A DNA stretch of 64,000 nucleotides from an uncultured Oscillospiraceae bacterium (lineage in GTDB: Bacteria; Bacillota; Clostridia; Oscillospirales; Acutalibacteraceae): the NCBI GenBank assembly GCA_958448165.1, contig CAUDCW010000012.1, forward strand, positions 1 through 64,000. The letters are read 5' to 3'. The notes beneath the pieces were generated by a model. The model ran no database searches. It saw only the letters and a program-made list of their open reading frames with translations, and had not been told where the DNA came from. This document shows positions 8,061 through 16,436 of the stretch, piece by piece. The first letter of the stretch is position 1; each line of letters starts with the position of its first letter. The position numbers and the translations under genes are program-made.

Positions 8061-8480
8061 ATGCAGTTTATCGTTCTTACTTTACCGGTACTTTTCTTGA
8101 TCATCTCAATGTATATGTCTTACCGTTCGGTTATCAAACACCGCCGCAGCAGAAAGAGCGCAGTGGTAAGACAGCTCATATCATTTGCCGCAATGATGGT
8201 TCTTTGCATTGCCTTCCCGGTTGCAGCGTCTGCTGCCGGCACTGACGCTGCCGCAGCAACAGAGGCTTCCTACAAGGGCTTGCAGTATATCGGCGCAGGT
8301 CTTGTAACAGGTCTTTCAGGTATAGGCGGCGGTATTGCCGTTTGCGGTGCTGCTCCTGCTGCTATCGGCGCAACATCAGAGGATCCTAAGGCATTCGGTA
8401 AGGCTCTTATCTTCGTTGCTCTTGCAGAAGGTATCGCAATCTACGGCGTACTTATCTCCATCCTTATTCTCTTTGTTTAA
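8061..8480 (+). CDS. ntpK: V/A-type ATP synthase subunit K (proteolipid c subunit)
   Basis: 139 residues from the ATG at 8061, 7 nt after CAGGAGG. Residues 74-102 and 112-138 form a single c-type helical hairpin; the carboxylate is Glu123 in the segment FVALAEGIAIYG. Before it lie a hydrophobic segment (about 3-20), a basic stretch KHRRSRK, and a second hydrophobic segment ending AASAAG that resembles a signal peptide. Many V-type K subunits are two fused hairpins with four helices; here only one hairpin carries the family signature. I see no Gln at the usual Na+-ligand position of helix 1, but the coupling ion cannot be decided from sequence alone. Confidence 0.88.
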   Translation: MQFIVLTLPVLFLIISMYMSYRSVIKHRRSRKSAVVRQLISFAAMMVLCIAFPVAASAAGTDAAAATEASYKGLQYIGAGLVTGLSGIGGGIAVCGAAPAAIGATSEDPKAFGKALIFVALAEGIAIYGVLISILILFV

Positions 8481-8523
8481 TCCGCACGGAAAAGGCTACT
8501 TTACGAAAGCTTTGGTGAGATTA

Positions 8524-8832
8524 ATGCGTTTTTACTTAATCAGTGACAATGTAGATACTCAGATGGGAATGCGCCTTGCAGGCATTGACGGCGTCGTTAT
8601 TCACAGTGACGACGAGGTGCGCAAAGCGTTGACCGAGGCAATGGAGATGGAGGACGTTGCCGTTATCCTTATGACAGAACGGCTTGTTTCTCTTTGTCCG
8701 GAGCTTATTTATGATTTAAAGCTTAACAGACAGCGTCCTTTGATTGTTGAAATTCCCGACCGTCACGGCAACGGAAGAACGAAGGACTCAATCACAAGAT
8801 ATGTTCAGGAGGCAATAGGGGTCAAGCTGTAA
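8524..8832 (+). CDS. ntpG: V/A-type ATP synthase subunit F
   Basis: The 102-residue protein has the small alpha/beta fold of the rotor-stalk F subunit: a first strand MRFYLISDN, the loop MRLAGIDGVV, the strand DVAVILMTERL and the C-terminal helix DSITRYVQEAIGVKL. The ATG at 8524 follows GGTGAGA; the frame is open upstream but overlaps ntpK. It belongs between K and E in this operon type. The E. hirae counterpart is named NtpG. Confidence 0.88.
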   Translation: MRFYLISDNVDTQMGMRLAGIDGVVIHSDDEVRKALTEAMEMEDVAVILMTERLVSLCPELIYDLKLNRQRPLIVEIPDRHGNGRTKDSITRYVQEAIGVKL

Positions 8833-8860
8833 GGCTTGCCCCGCCTCTTGCGGAAAACGG

Positions 8861-8933
8861 CGGTGCCGCTCTTTGATTAAAGCAGCAATTATATTCGCTT
8901 CTATAATCAAAGAGCCGCAAAGCGGCGACACCG
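8861..8933. repeat. GTCGC-stem intergenic inverted repeat
   Basis: CTCTTTGATTA (8869-8879) is inverted at TAATCAAAGAG (8904-8914). The outer arm CGGTG...CCG at 8861 pairs with GCCGCAAAGCGGCGACACCG at 8914-8933, with about 11 nt missing from the left arm. It is the same family as the element at 25938-26022 and lies between subunit F and subunit E in the ATPase operon. Confidence 0.6.
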
Positions 8934-9004
8934 AAATTTTTTTATTCATCATTCATTGGTGTTAGGTAATGCCGAACACATCTACACGGAGAGGAATGGT
9001 TAGT

Positions 9005-9595
9005 ATGTCGCCTGATAAAAAAACAGGTAACTTCTTAAACGCAATTCAGAAATTTGCAGACGAGCAGAAGCATCAGATTCGTTCCGAGGTTGAAAGATTC
9101 AAGGCTGAAGAGCTTAAAAAGGCTGAGGACGAGGGTATAAGAGATGCCCATGCGTTAATTCAAAAAGAAATGGCTTCAATGCGCGCCGGCATTGCAGGCG
9201 AGCTTGCAAAAAAAGAAGACGAAGGCAAGCGTCAGCTTTATCACAGACGTGAAGAAATGGTGAGCGAGGTGTTCCTGAAGGCGAAAGAAAAGCTTCTGGA
9301 ATACACAAAAACAGACGAATATAAAGCCGCTCTCAAAAAAGACGCAAAGCAGGCGGCGGATTTCTTTACAGACGATGAAATCACCGTTTATCTCAAAGAC
9401 GATGATATGGGGATGCAAAGCGAGCTTTCAGATATTTTCGGAAACAACTGCAGCTTCAAGGCTGCTTCAGACATTACAATCGGCGGGCTGAAGGCACAGT
9501 GCAGCTCCAGAGGCATTGTTCTTGATTTTACCCTCGATACAAAGCTTGAAAACCGCAGAGTCTGGTTTTTGCAAAACTCCAAGCTTAAAATTTAG
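9005..9595 (+). CDS. ntpE: V/A-type ATP synthase subunit E
   Basis: The 196-residue protein has an N-terminal coiled coil rich in Lys and Glu (FADEQKHQIRSEVERFKAEELKK) and a C-terminal globular domain with SDITIGGLKAQCSSRGIVLDFTLDTKLEN, the conserved part of peripheral-stalk subunit E that binds the top of subunit B. GGAGAGG lies 10 nt before the ATG at 9005; the ATG at 8996 is too close to that site. With the G/H subunit it forms the stator stalk. Confidence 0.87.
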   Translation: MSPDKKTGNFLNAIQKFADEQKHQIRSEVERFKAEELKKAEDEGIRDAHALIQKEMASMRAGIAGELAKKEDEGKRQLYHRREEMVSEVFLKAKEKLLEYTKTDEYKAALKKDAKQAADFFTDDEITVYLKDDDMGMQSELSDIFGNNCSFKAASDITIGGLKAQCSSRGIVLDFTLDTKLENRRVWFLQNSKLKI

Positions 9596-9650
9596 CGGTT
9601 GCGACATTGCCGCTTGAATAAAAAATTGATGTTATGGGGAGATGCATTTG

Positions 9651-11414
9651 ATGGCACATCAAAACGTAATTTACGGCATCAACGGTCCTGTTGTAACCGT
9701 GAAAAACGCCAAGGATTTTTCGATGATGGAAATGGTCTATGTCGGCAAGGAAAAGCTTGTCGGCGAAATCATCGGAATCACAGACACAACAACAACCGTT
9801 CAGGTTTATGAAGAAACCTCGGGATTAAAGCCCGGCGACCCGATAATCGGCACAGGCGCACCGATGAACGTAACGCTCGGACCGGGAATTATAGATAACA
9901 TATTTGACGGCATCGAAAGACCTCTGTCGGAAATTGAAAAAACCTCGGGAGCCTTTATTTCAAGAGGTGCAAGTGTGCCGTCGCTTGACCCGGATAAAAA
10001 ATGGAACGTAACAATGAAGGTAAAGACGGGCGATAAGCTTTCCGGCGGTATGATTTATGCAACACTGCCCGAAACACCTATTATTGAGCACAGACTGCTT
10101 GTGCCGCCGCTCATCGGTGAGTGTGTGGTTACAAGCGTTAAGCCTGACGGCGAATATACACTTAACGATACTATCGTAACCGTAAAGGAAGAAAACGGCA
10201 GGGAAACAGAGCTTACGCTTTGCCAGAAATGGCCAATACGTACTCCCCGTCCGGTTAAGCAAAGACTTTCGGCTTCTATTCCGCTTATAACGGGTCAGAG
10301 AGTTATAGATACGCTCTTCCCGATTGCAAAGGGCGGTACAGCTGCAATCCCGGGCGGTTTTGGCACAGGTAAAACAATGACACAGCATCAGCTTGCAAAG
10401 TGGTGCGATGCCGATATCATTATATATGTCGGCTGTGGCGAGCGCGGCAACGAGATGAGCCAGGTTCTTCAGGAGTTCTCGGAGCTTATCGACCCGAAGT
10501 CTAACCGACCGATGACAGACAGAACCGTACTTATCGCCAACACCTCAAATATGCCTGTTGCGGCGCGTGAGGCTTCAATCTATACGGGCGTTACCCTTGC
10601 GGAGTATTACCGTGATATGGGATATAACTGCGCTATTATGGCTGACTCAACCTCACGTTGGGCAGAGGCTCTGCGTGAAATAAGCGGACGTCTTGAAGAG
10701 ATGCCTGCCGAGGAAGGCTTCCCGGCTTATCTGCCGTCAAGACTTTCAGAGTTCTATGAAAGAGCCTGCCTTGCCGACACGCTCTGCGGCGCACAGGGCT
10801 CGGTTACAATGATCGGTGCAGTATCACCGCAGGGTGGCGATATGAGTGAGCCGGTAACACAGAACACAAAGCGTTTTACACGCTGCTTCTGGGCGCTCGA
10901 TAAGGACCTTGCGTATTCAAGACATTATCCGGCTATCAACTGGCTGTCAAGCTACAGCGAATATTTCACAGACCTTGACCCGTGGTTTGCAAAGAACGCA
11001 GGCGAGGACTTTATAAAATACAGAGGCAGAATAAGTGCGCTTCTGCAGGAGGAAAGCTCACTTATGGAGATTGTCAAGCTCATAGGCTCCGACGTTTTGC
11101 CGGACGACCAGAAGCTTGTCATCGAAACCTGCCGTGTAATCCGTGTCGGCTTCCTGCAGCAGAACGCATTCCACCCGGAGGATACTTATGTTCCTCTTGA
11201 AAAGCAGAAGCAGATGATGAAAACAATTCTGTATCTGCACAAAAAGGCAAAGCACATTGTCAACGCCGGAATTCCTATTTCGAGAGTGCTTGAAACGGGA
11301 CTTTTCGACAAGCTGACAAAGATGAAGTATGATATTCCCAACAACAAGCTTGAAATGTTTGAGCAGTACAGAGCTGAAATAAAAGAAAAGCTTGCAAAGG
11401 TCGCACAGGCTTAA
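9651..11414 (+). CDS. ntpA: V/A-type ATP synthase catalytic subunit A
   Basis: The 587-residue catalytic subunit contains the P-loop IPGGFGTGKT in the middle, followed by YVGCGERGNEMSQVL, the catalytic-site segment MADSTSRWAEALREISGRLEEMPAEEGFPAYL, and the non-homologous insert typical of A subunits between the N-terminal barrel and the P-loop. It hydrolyses or makes ATP in alternation with subunit B. GGGGAG lies 9 nt before the ATG at 9651; the ATG at 9642 abuts the ribosome binding site and is rejected. Confidence 0.96.
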   Translation: MAHQNVIYGINGPVVTVKNAKDFSMMEMVYVGKEKLVGEIIGITDTTTTVQVYEETSGLKPGDPIIGTGAPMNVTLGPGIIDNIFDGIERPLSEIEKTSGAFISRGASVPSLDPDKKWNVTMKVKTGDKLSGGMIYATLPETPIIEHRLLVPPLIGECVVTSVKPDGEYTLNDTIVTVKEENGRETELTLCQKWPIRTPRPVKQRLSASIPLITGQRVIDTLFPIAKGGTAAIPGGFGTGKTMTQHQLAKWCDADIIIYVGCGERGNEMSQVLQEFSELIDPKSNRPMTDRTVLIANTSNMPVAAREASIYTGVTLAEYYRDMGYNCAIMADSTSRWAEALREISGRLEEMPAEEGFPAYLPSRLSEFYERACLADTLCGAQGSVTMIGAVSPQGGDMSEPVTQNTKRFTRCFWALDKDLAYSRHYPAINWLSSYSEYFTDLDPWFAKNAGEDFIKYRGRISALLQEESSLMEIVKLIGSDVLPDDQKLVIETCRVIRVGFLQQNAFHPEDTYVPLEKQKQMMKTILYLHKKAKHIVNAGIPISRVLETGLFDKLTKMKYDIPNNKLEMFEQYRAEIKEKLAKVAQA

Positions 11415-11441
11415 CGGTTTGAGAGAAAGAAGGTTGTAAAA

Positions 11442-12842
11442 TTGATTATAGATTATGTTGGCGTAAAAGAAATCAACGGCTCTCTTATTGTTATTGACGG
11501 TGTTGAAAATGCGTCCTTTGATGAAATCGTTGAAATCCGCCTTGACAACGGCACACGCCGTCAGGGCAGAATTGTTCAGATGGACGGACAGCGCATAGTT
11601 GTGCAGGTTTTTGAAGGCACAAGAGGGCTTTCGCTTGAAAACACAAGAACAAGACTCACCGGACATCCGATGGAGATTTCACTCTCGCCCGAGATTATCG
11701 GCAGAGTGTTTGACGGCGTAGGCAGACCGATTGACGGCTTGGGCGAGATTTTCCCCGACAAGAAAGCCGACGTAAACGGCACGCCGATAAACCCTGTTTC
11801 AAGAGTGTATCCGCAGAACTATATAAACACGGGCATTTCAACAATAGACACGCTTATGACCCTTATCAGAGGTCAGAAGCTTCCGATATTCTCCGGCTCC
11901 GGTATGAGCCACAATGAGCTTGCGGCACAGATAGTGCGTCAGGCGAAGATTGCCGACGAGGCAGGACAGGGCTTCTGCGTTGTGTTTGCGGCAATGGGCG
12001 TTAAAAACGACGTTGCGGATTATTTCCGCCGCAGCTTTGAGGAAAGCGGAGTTTTGCAGAGGGTTGTAATGTTTTTGAACCTCTCAAACGACCCGATTAT
12101 CGAGAGAACTCTTACTCCTCGGTGTGCACTGACAGCTGCAGAATATCTTGCGTTTACTCTTAATATGCACGTTCTGGTTATTATGACGGATATAACCTCA
12201 TATGCCGAGGCTCTGCGTGAATTCAGCTCGTCAAAGGGCGAAATCCCCGGCAGAAAGGGTTATCCGGGCTATCTTTATTCCGACCTTGCTTCGCTTTATG
12301 AGCGTGCAGGAATGGTTAAAGGCTCGACAGGCTCGGTAACTCAGATTCCTATTCTTACAATGCCTAATGATGATATCACACACCCGATTCCTGACCTTAC
12401 AGGCTATATCACAGAAGGTCAGATTGTTCTTGACAGAGCGCTTCAGGGTCAGGGAATTTATCCGCCTGTGGCAGTTCTGCCGTCACTTTCACGTCTGATG
12501 AAGGATGGTATCGGCGAAGGCTTCACAAGGGCAGACCATCCTGCGCTGCAGAACCAGCTTTTTGCATCTGTTGCAAAGGTTTACAGTGCAAGAAGCCTTG
12601 CATCTGTTATCGGCGAGGAGGAGCTGTCGCCGACCGATAAAAAATATATTCAGTTCGGCAAGCTGTTTGAGGAATATTTTGTCAATCAGGGCGCCGCAAC
12701 AAACCGCACTATTGACGAAAGTCTTGACCTCGGCTGGAAACTGCTCGGCACACTGCCGAGGGCAGAGCTTGACCGTGTTGACGACGCTATCCTTGATAAG
12801 TATTATAAAGAAACCTCGCCCGGGGATTTCGGCAATGACTAA
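11442..12842 (+). CDS. ntpB: V/A-type ATP synthase regulatory subunit B
   Basis: 466 residues. It is related to subunit A but lacks the P-loop: the corresponding segment is PIFSGSGMSHNELAAQI, as in B subunits. Further markers are FAAMGVKNDVADYFRRSF, ITSYAEALREFSSSKGEIPGRKGYPGYLYSDLASLYERAG and LPSLSRLMKDGIGEG. The start is a TTG at 11442, with AGAAGG about 8 nt upstream; no ATG in frame fits. It forms the hexamer with subunit A and contributes a catalytic Arg. Confidence 0.95.
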   Translation: MIIDYVGVKEINGSLIVIDGVENASFDEIVEIRLDNGTRRQGRIVQMDGQRIVVQVFEGTRGLSLENTRTRLTGHPMEISLSPEIIGRVFDGVGRPIDGLGEIFPDKKADVNGTPINPVSRVYPQNYINTGISTIDTLMTLIRGQKLPIFSGSGMSHNELAAQIVRQAKIADEAGQGFCVVFAAMGVKNDVADYFRRSFEESGVLQRVVMFLNLSNDPIIERTLTPRCALTAAEYLAFTLNMHVLVIMTDITSYAEALREFSSSKGEIPGRKGYPGYLYSDLASLYERAGMVKGSTGSVTQIPILTMPNDDITHPIPDLTGYITEGQIVLDRALQGQGIYPPVAVLPSLSRLMKDGIGEGFTRADHPALQNQLFASVAKVYSARSLASVIGEEELSPTDKKYIQFGKLFEEYFVNQGAATNRTIDESLDLGWKLLGTLPRAELDRVDDAILDKYYKETSPGDFGND

Positions 12843-12898
12843 TTCTTTGTATAATATTTTGCGGTAAATTATTTTTAATTCTAAAGGTGGTGAATATT

Positions 12899-13522
12899 GT
12901 GGGTTCACAGGTTACTGCAACCAAGGGAAATTTAATGAGCTCGAAAAAGACCCTTGCACTTGCCAGAATGGGTTATGCGCTGCTCGACAAAAAACGCAAT
13001 ATTCTTATTCGTGAAATGATGACCCTGATTGACAGGGCAAATGAAATTCAGGGGAAGATAGACGACGCCTACAGCGAAGCCTACCTTGCCCTGCAGAGAG
13101 CGAATATACTGTCCGGCTTCTGTGACGAAATCGCACGCAGTGTGCCGATTGAAAACAGCCTTAAGCTGTCTTACCGCAGTGTTATGGGTGTTGAAATTCC
13201 GATTGTGTCAATGCAGGACGAAAGCGCACCGGGACTTCATTACGGCCTGTTCAACACAAGCTCGCCGCTTGATGACGCATATCTCAAATTCAACGAGGTT
13301 AAGGTGCTCACAACCGAGCTTGCCGAGGTTGAAAACAGCGTTTACAGGCTTGCCGACTCAATCAAGAAAACACAAAAGCGGGCAAACGCTCTTAAAAATA
13401 TAATGATACCCAAGTTTGAGGCGGCGGTTAAATTTATTACCGAGGCTCTGGAGGAAAAGGAGAGAGAGGAATTCTCCCGACTTAAGGTTATCAAAAAGCA
13501 AAAGTCACAGCAGGACGAATAA
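12899..13522 (+). CDS. ntpD: V/A-type ATP synthase subunit D
   Basis: The 207-residue protein forms the long antiparallel coiled coil of the central rotor shaft. The N-terminus VTATKGNLMSSKKTLALARMGYALLDKKRNILIREMM and the C-terminal helix VYRLADSIKKTQKRANALKNIMIPKFEAAVKFI are family hallmarks. A GTG at 12899 is taken as the start because AGGTGG lies 8 nt upstream; earlier GTG codons overlap that site. It is the last gene of the ATPase operon and is followed by a terminator. Confidence 0.92.
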   Translation: MGSQVTATKGNLMSSKKTLALARMGYALLDKKRNILIREMMTLIDRANEIQGKIDDAYSEAYLALQRANILSGFCDEIARSVPIENSLKLSYRSVMGVEIPIVSMQDESAPGLHYGLFNTSSPLDDAYLKFNEVKVLTTELAEVENSVYRLADSIKKTQKRANALKNIMIPKFEAAVKFITEALEEKEREEFSRLKVIKKQKSQQDE

Positions 13523-13530
13523 TAAGGCAC

Positions 13531-13566
13531 TATATTTCCGGCGGTTATCTGTCGGAAATATTTTTA
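13531..13566 (+). terminator. Terminator of the ATPase operon
   Basis: ATATTTCCG (13532-13540) pairs with CGGAAATAT (13553-13561), followed by a T run to 13565. It lies 9 bp after the ntpD stop codon. Confidence 0.8.
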
Positions 13567-13599
13567 TGTTTGTCTTTTTGTTTCTCTTGTGCTAAACTA

Positions 13600-13757
13600 A
13601 TACTAATACCTAATAAAAAGTAGACAATCTTTGCAGTCTAATTTCCGCAATACTGCGTTGTCGTCCTTGCAAGGCGTCAGCCTTGCGGCGTCCTCCGCCT
13701 TGTCTTGCAAAAATTATCCTCGCGAATATAAGTCTACTTTCTATCAGGAATTAGTAT
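13600..13757. mobile_element. 158-bp MITE-like element with 26-bp terminal inverted repeats
   Basis: The left end (13600-13625, starting ATACTAATACCTAATAAAAA) and the right end (13732-13757) are inverted copies with 3 mismatches in 26 bp; both finish inward with GTAGAC. The interior has palindromic CAAGGCGTCAGCCTTG-type stems and no ORF. It fills most of the gap between ntpD and the NusG-domain gene. The ends differ from the four GGAAACACTG elements, so it is a separate family; only this copy is in the window. Confidence 0.75.
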
Positions 13758-13780
13758 AAACCCAAAACGGGGGAGCGCGA

Positions 13781-14170
13781 GTGAAAAAGTTTGACAAAAC
13801 ACCTTTGTTTGCAAGGGCAGATATTATCATCATTCTGCTTGTTGCACTGCTTGCGCTTTTATCCGTGTTTTTTGTTTTCGGCGGCAACAGCTCAGCAAAC
13901 CGTGTTGTTGTCAAGGTCGCAGGCAATGTGTATGCCGAATACTCTCTGCAAAAATCAGGCGAATATCAAATATCGGGCGAAGACGGAATTACACTTACAC
14001 TTGTTGTCGGGCAGGACGGAGTATATGTGAAACACGCCGATTGCCCCGATAAGCTCTGCGAAAAAACAGGCAGGATAAGCGGTGCAGGACAGAATATTAT
14101 ATGCCTGCCGGGTAAAATAACTGTTGCGCTTGAAGGTGCATCACAAAACGTAGATGCGGAGGTGGGATAA
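13781..14170 (+). CDS. NusG domain II-containing membrane-anchored protein
   Basis: The 129-residue protein has one membrane helix near the N-terminus (residues about 14-34) and then a compact beta domain. The C-terminal segment HADCPDKLCEKTGRI followed by NIICLPGKITVAL carries the three conserved cysteines of stand-alone NusG domain II proteins. The domain is likely outside the membrane. Its function is unknown; it is paired 4 bp upstream of a Gx transporter gene, a pairing also known from flavin-based electron-transfer loci. The start is GTG with GGGGGAG upstream. Confidence 0.85.
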   Translation: MKKFDKTPLFARADIIIILLVALLALLSVFFVFGGNSSANRVVVKVAGNVYAEYSLQKSGEYQISGEDGITLTLVVGQDGVYVKHADCPDKLCEKTGRISGAGQNIICLPGKITVALEGASQNVDAEVG

Positions 14171-14174
14171 CCGT

Positions 14175-14708
14175 ATGAACAACAGTAAGGCTCTTTTTGT
14201 CACACGCTGTGCTCTGCTTTGCGCCGCTGCGGTTGTGCTTTCAATGCTCGAATCAATGCTCCCGACTCCCGTATTCCTCGTGCCCGGGTGTCGCCTGGGA
14301 CTTTCTAACCTTGCAATAATAATTGCAATTCCGCTGTGCGGTGCAGGCGGTGCGTTTTCGGTTGCAATTGTAAAAGCTCTGCTTGTCCTGATAACAAGAG
14401 GCATCACAGCGGGCATAATGAGCTTGGCAGGCGGTGTGCTGAGCCTTTGCGTTATGCTGCTGCTTTTTAGGTGTAAGCGGTTCGGCTATGTCGGAGTTTC
14501 GGTTGCAAGTGCAGCTGCGCATAATACGGTGCAGCTTGCCGTTGCGGCGCTTCTGATGACTGATATCCGTGTTTTCTCGTTTTTGTGGCTTTATCTGCTG
14601 TTGTCGATTGTGACAGGTGCATTGACGGGAACGGCGGCAGGGATAATAGTTCCGCCGCTTCTTAAATCACTGAAAACAGACGAAAAAAATGCAGGACGGA
14701 GTGATTAG
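14175..14708 (+). CDS. Gx transporter family protein (heptaprenyl diphosphate synthase component I-like)
   Basis: The 177-residue protein is hydrophobic with five or six membrane helices. Family features include the early LESMLPTPVFLVPGCRLGLSN segment, AFSVAIVKALLVLITRG and ASAAAHNTVQLAVAALLM. The family is often annotated as heptaprenyl diphosphate synthase component I, but it looks like an S-component-type transporter. GGAGGTGG lies 8 nt before the ATG at 14175. It is coupled to the NusG-domain gene, and its 3' end overlaps the shared terminator. The substrate is unknown. Confidence 0.85.
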   Translation: MNNSKALFVTRCALLCAAAVVLSMLESMLPTPVFLVPGCRLGLSNLAIIIAIPLCGAGGAFSVAIVKALLVLITRGITAGIMSLAGGVLSLCVMLLLFRCKRFGYVGVSVASAAAHNTVQLAVAALLMTDIRVFSFLWLYLLLSIVTGALTGTAAGIIVPPLLKSLKTDEKNAGRSD

Positions 14709-14727
14709 CTTCGTCCTGCTTATTTTT
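14691..14727. terminator. Terminator between the Gx transporter and the anti-sigma gene
   Basis: GCAGGACG (14691-14698) pairs with CGTCCTGC (14712-14719) and is followed by TTATTTTT. The upstream A run lets it serve the convergent minus-strand gene too. The stem begins inside the coding end of the transporter gene. Confidence 0.8.
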
Positions 14728-14745
14728 GAGTTTAAATTTGTTTTT

Positions 14746-15828
14746 TTATTCCGAAGCAGTGACGGGGGAATATGAGGCTGTGCTTGAAACCGCTTCTGAA
14801 GCTGTGCCGGAAACGGAGCTGTCGTCAGAATAAATATAATCTCCCTCAGACTGCCCGTTTATGTAACCGGGGTTCGTCGGAATTTCTTTTATGTCGTCCA
14901 CGTTCCCTTTGACATAGCTTACAAACTCATTCACTCTGTCAACACCGATGTTAAAAACCTTTTCCGTGTCAAGTATGTTTGTCCTGAGATATCCGTCCTC
15001 TGTGATTGATAATGATATGTTTTCATATCCCAGAATCGGAATATCAATGCTCATATCCATAACGGTAACAATTCCCCGGCTTGGTGGATCACCGAGGTCA
15101 ACAGTTTTGGCGTTTCTGTCGCTCAGCAGCATATCCCAAATGACAGATTCAGGCGGTGCGGAGTAATGAACTGACGCTGAATTGCCGCTTTCGTCAGTAA
15201 ATTCATACCATAACGAATTAATTACGAGGTTCTCCTCAAGGCTTAAATCATCAATAAACTGACCGAGCGTTTCGGGACTGTAGTATGCGTTTACATACAC
15301 ATAATACTGTTCGCTTTCCTTGTGCTTTACAGCAACGGCGCACTGACTTGAAATTCCGTTAATCTCAGCTACCTCGCCGTATGTCCGATGCGCTTCTTGA
15401 TTTATTTCGTCATATCCCGACAGCGTGTGCGTAAGTCCAAGCGATTGCCCAAGACTTTCAGACTGCACAACCGTGTTCCTGCCGCTGTATTTCTCATTTT
15501 CAAAATCAAGCTCCGGATATTGCTCGGCTATCGACATCTCCTCCCACGGCTTTAATATTGCTATTTCCGAGGAGCTTTCATTCGGGTCAATGTCGGTATA
15601 AATGTGGGCTGAAGATGTATTTGTGCTGCTGTGGCTTTCATCGCTTGTAAAAGGCTGCTGCTGACGAAGTAGCAATGCACCGAGCGCAATAGCCGGAACA
15701 AGTGCGGCGGCTGTGCTGATGCCGATAATCTGTTTTTTATAGCTGTGCCTTGCGGGTATTTCGTCCGCTTCTTCAAGGTATTCGTCCTTGATACCGTTTA
15801 TGGCGTGAAGTAATGCACTGCTGTTCAT
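14746..15828 (-). CDS. Putative anti-sigma factor (single-pass membrane protein)
   Basis: 360 residues. There are about 30 N-terminal cytoplasmic residues (KDEYLEEADEIPARHSYKKQ), one membrane helix at about 33-53 (IIGISTAAALVPAIALGALLL), and then a large Ser/Glu/Asp-rich outer part ending in a low-complexity Ser/Thr tail. No named domain is recognised. Its ATG overlaps the stop codon of the ECF sigma gene (ATGA), the usual arrangement of a sigma and its membrane anti-sigma factor, which is the main evidence for the role. No zinc-binding HxxxCxxC motif of ZAS anti-sigmas is present. Confidence 0.7.
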   Translation of the reverse strand: MNSSALLHAINGIKDEYLEEADEIPARHSYKKQIIGISTAAALVPAIALGALLLRQQQPFTSDESHSSTNTSSAHIYTDIDPNESSSEIAILKPWEEMSIAEQYPELDFENEKYSGRNTVVQSESLGQSLGLTHTLSGYDEINQEAHRTYGEVAEINGISSQCAVAVKHKESEQYYVYVNAYYSPETLGQFIDDLSLEENLVINSLWYEFTDESGNSASVHYSAPPESVIWDMLLSDRNAKTVDLGDPPSRGIVTVMDMSIDIPILGYENISLSITEDGYLRTNILDTEKVFNIGVDRVNEFVSYVKGNVDDIKEIPTNPGYINGQSEGDYIYSDDSSVSGTASEAVSSTASYSPVTASE

Positions 15829-16385
15829 ATGTATATATCCTCCTTTTCGAGATAGTCTTTAAGCTTTTGCCGTGTTCTGCACAGCTCTGTTTTAACCTTG
15901 CTCTCGCTTATTTTCAGCCGTTTTGCAATATCCTTTACAGACTCCATATGCCAGTACCGCCTGACAAATATTATTCTCTTCTGCTTCGGTAATGACGCAA
16001 GAAAGGTGTTTATCGACTCGCTTAAAATTGAGTTGTCAAGGCTTTTCTCTGTGTCACTGTCTGACGCAATACATTCCTCAAGCTCTGCAAGCACAAGCGG
16101 ATATTGCCCCGAACCGCGCTTAGCCGCATTGCTTTGCTCAACACGGTTGAGCGCAAGGTTGCGTGTGATTTTGCCGAGATACGCCTTAAGGCTGCGGGGA
16201 TTTTCCGGCGGAATACTGCTCCAGGCTTTCTGCATTGTATCGTTCAGACATTCCTCTGTATCCGACGAATTGCGCAGAATATTATAAGCAACCGTCCTGC
16301 AGTATGCCGAATACTTGCTTGACGCTTCGCTTATCGCCTCCTCAGACCTTGCCCGGAACAGCTCGACAATGCTCTTATCCTCCAT
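15825..16385 (-). CDS. ECF-type RNA polymerase sigma factor
   Basis: 186 residues. Region 2 spans about residues 10-85 (YSAYCRTVAYNILRNSSDTEECLNDTMQKAWSSIP, and the adjoining LKAYLGKITRNLALN). Region 4 is C-terminal, with LPKQKRIIFVRRYWHMESVKDIAKRLKISESKVKTELCRTRQKLK as the helix-turn-helix. Regions 1 and 3 are absent, as in ECF sigmas. AAAGGAAGTGG lies upstream of the ATG at 16385; an ATG at 16403 overlaps it. The gene is translationally coupled to the putative anti-sigma gene and has an ECF-like promoter in front, suggesting autoregulation. Confidence 0.92.
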   Translation of the reverse strand: MEDKSIVELFRARSEEAISEASSKYSAYCRTVAYNILRNSSDTEECLNDTMQKAWSSIPPENPRSLKAYLGKITRNLALNRVEQSNAAKRGSGQYPLVLAELEECIASDSDTEKSLDNSILSESINTFLASLPKQKRIIFVRRYWHMESVKDIAKRLKISESKVKTELCRTRQKLKDYLEKEDIYI

Positions 16386-16406
16386 AGAACCACTTCCTTT
16401 CATAAG

Positions 16407-16436
16407 TAAAGACAGAAAAAACGCCGAAAGGTTACA
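16407..16436 (-). promoter_or_regulatory. ECF-type promoter before the sigma factor gene
   Basis: On the minus strand TGTAACC (16436-16430), then a 16-nt spacer starting TTTCGG, then GTCTTTA (16413-16407). An AAC-containing -35 with a GTC -10 box is typical of ECF-recognised promoters, and the position, about 22 nt before the start codon, suits self-regulation. Confidence 0.6.

Noticed and set aside
11058..11666. 202-codon open frame on the minus strand
   Set aside because: Antisense to the ntpA-ntpB junction, without a start signal or a protein-like sequence.
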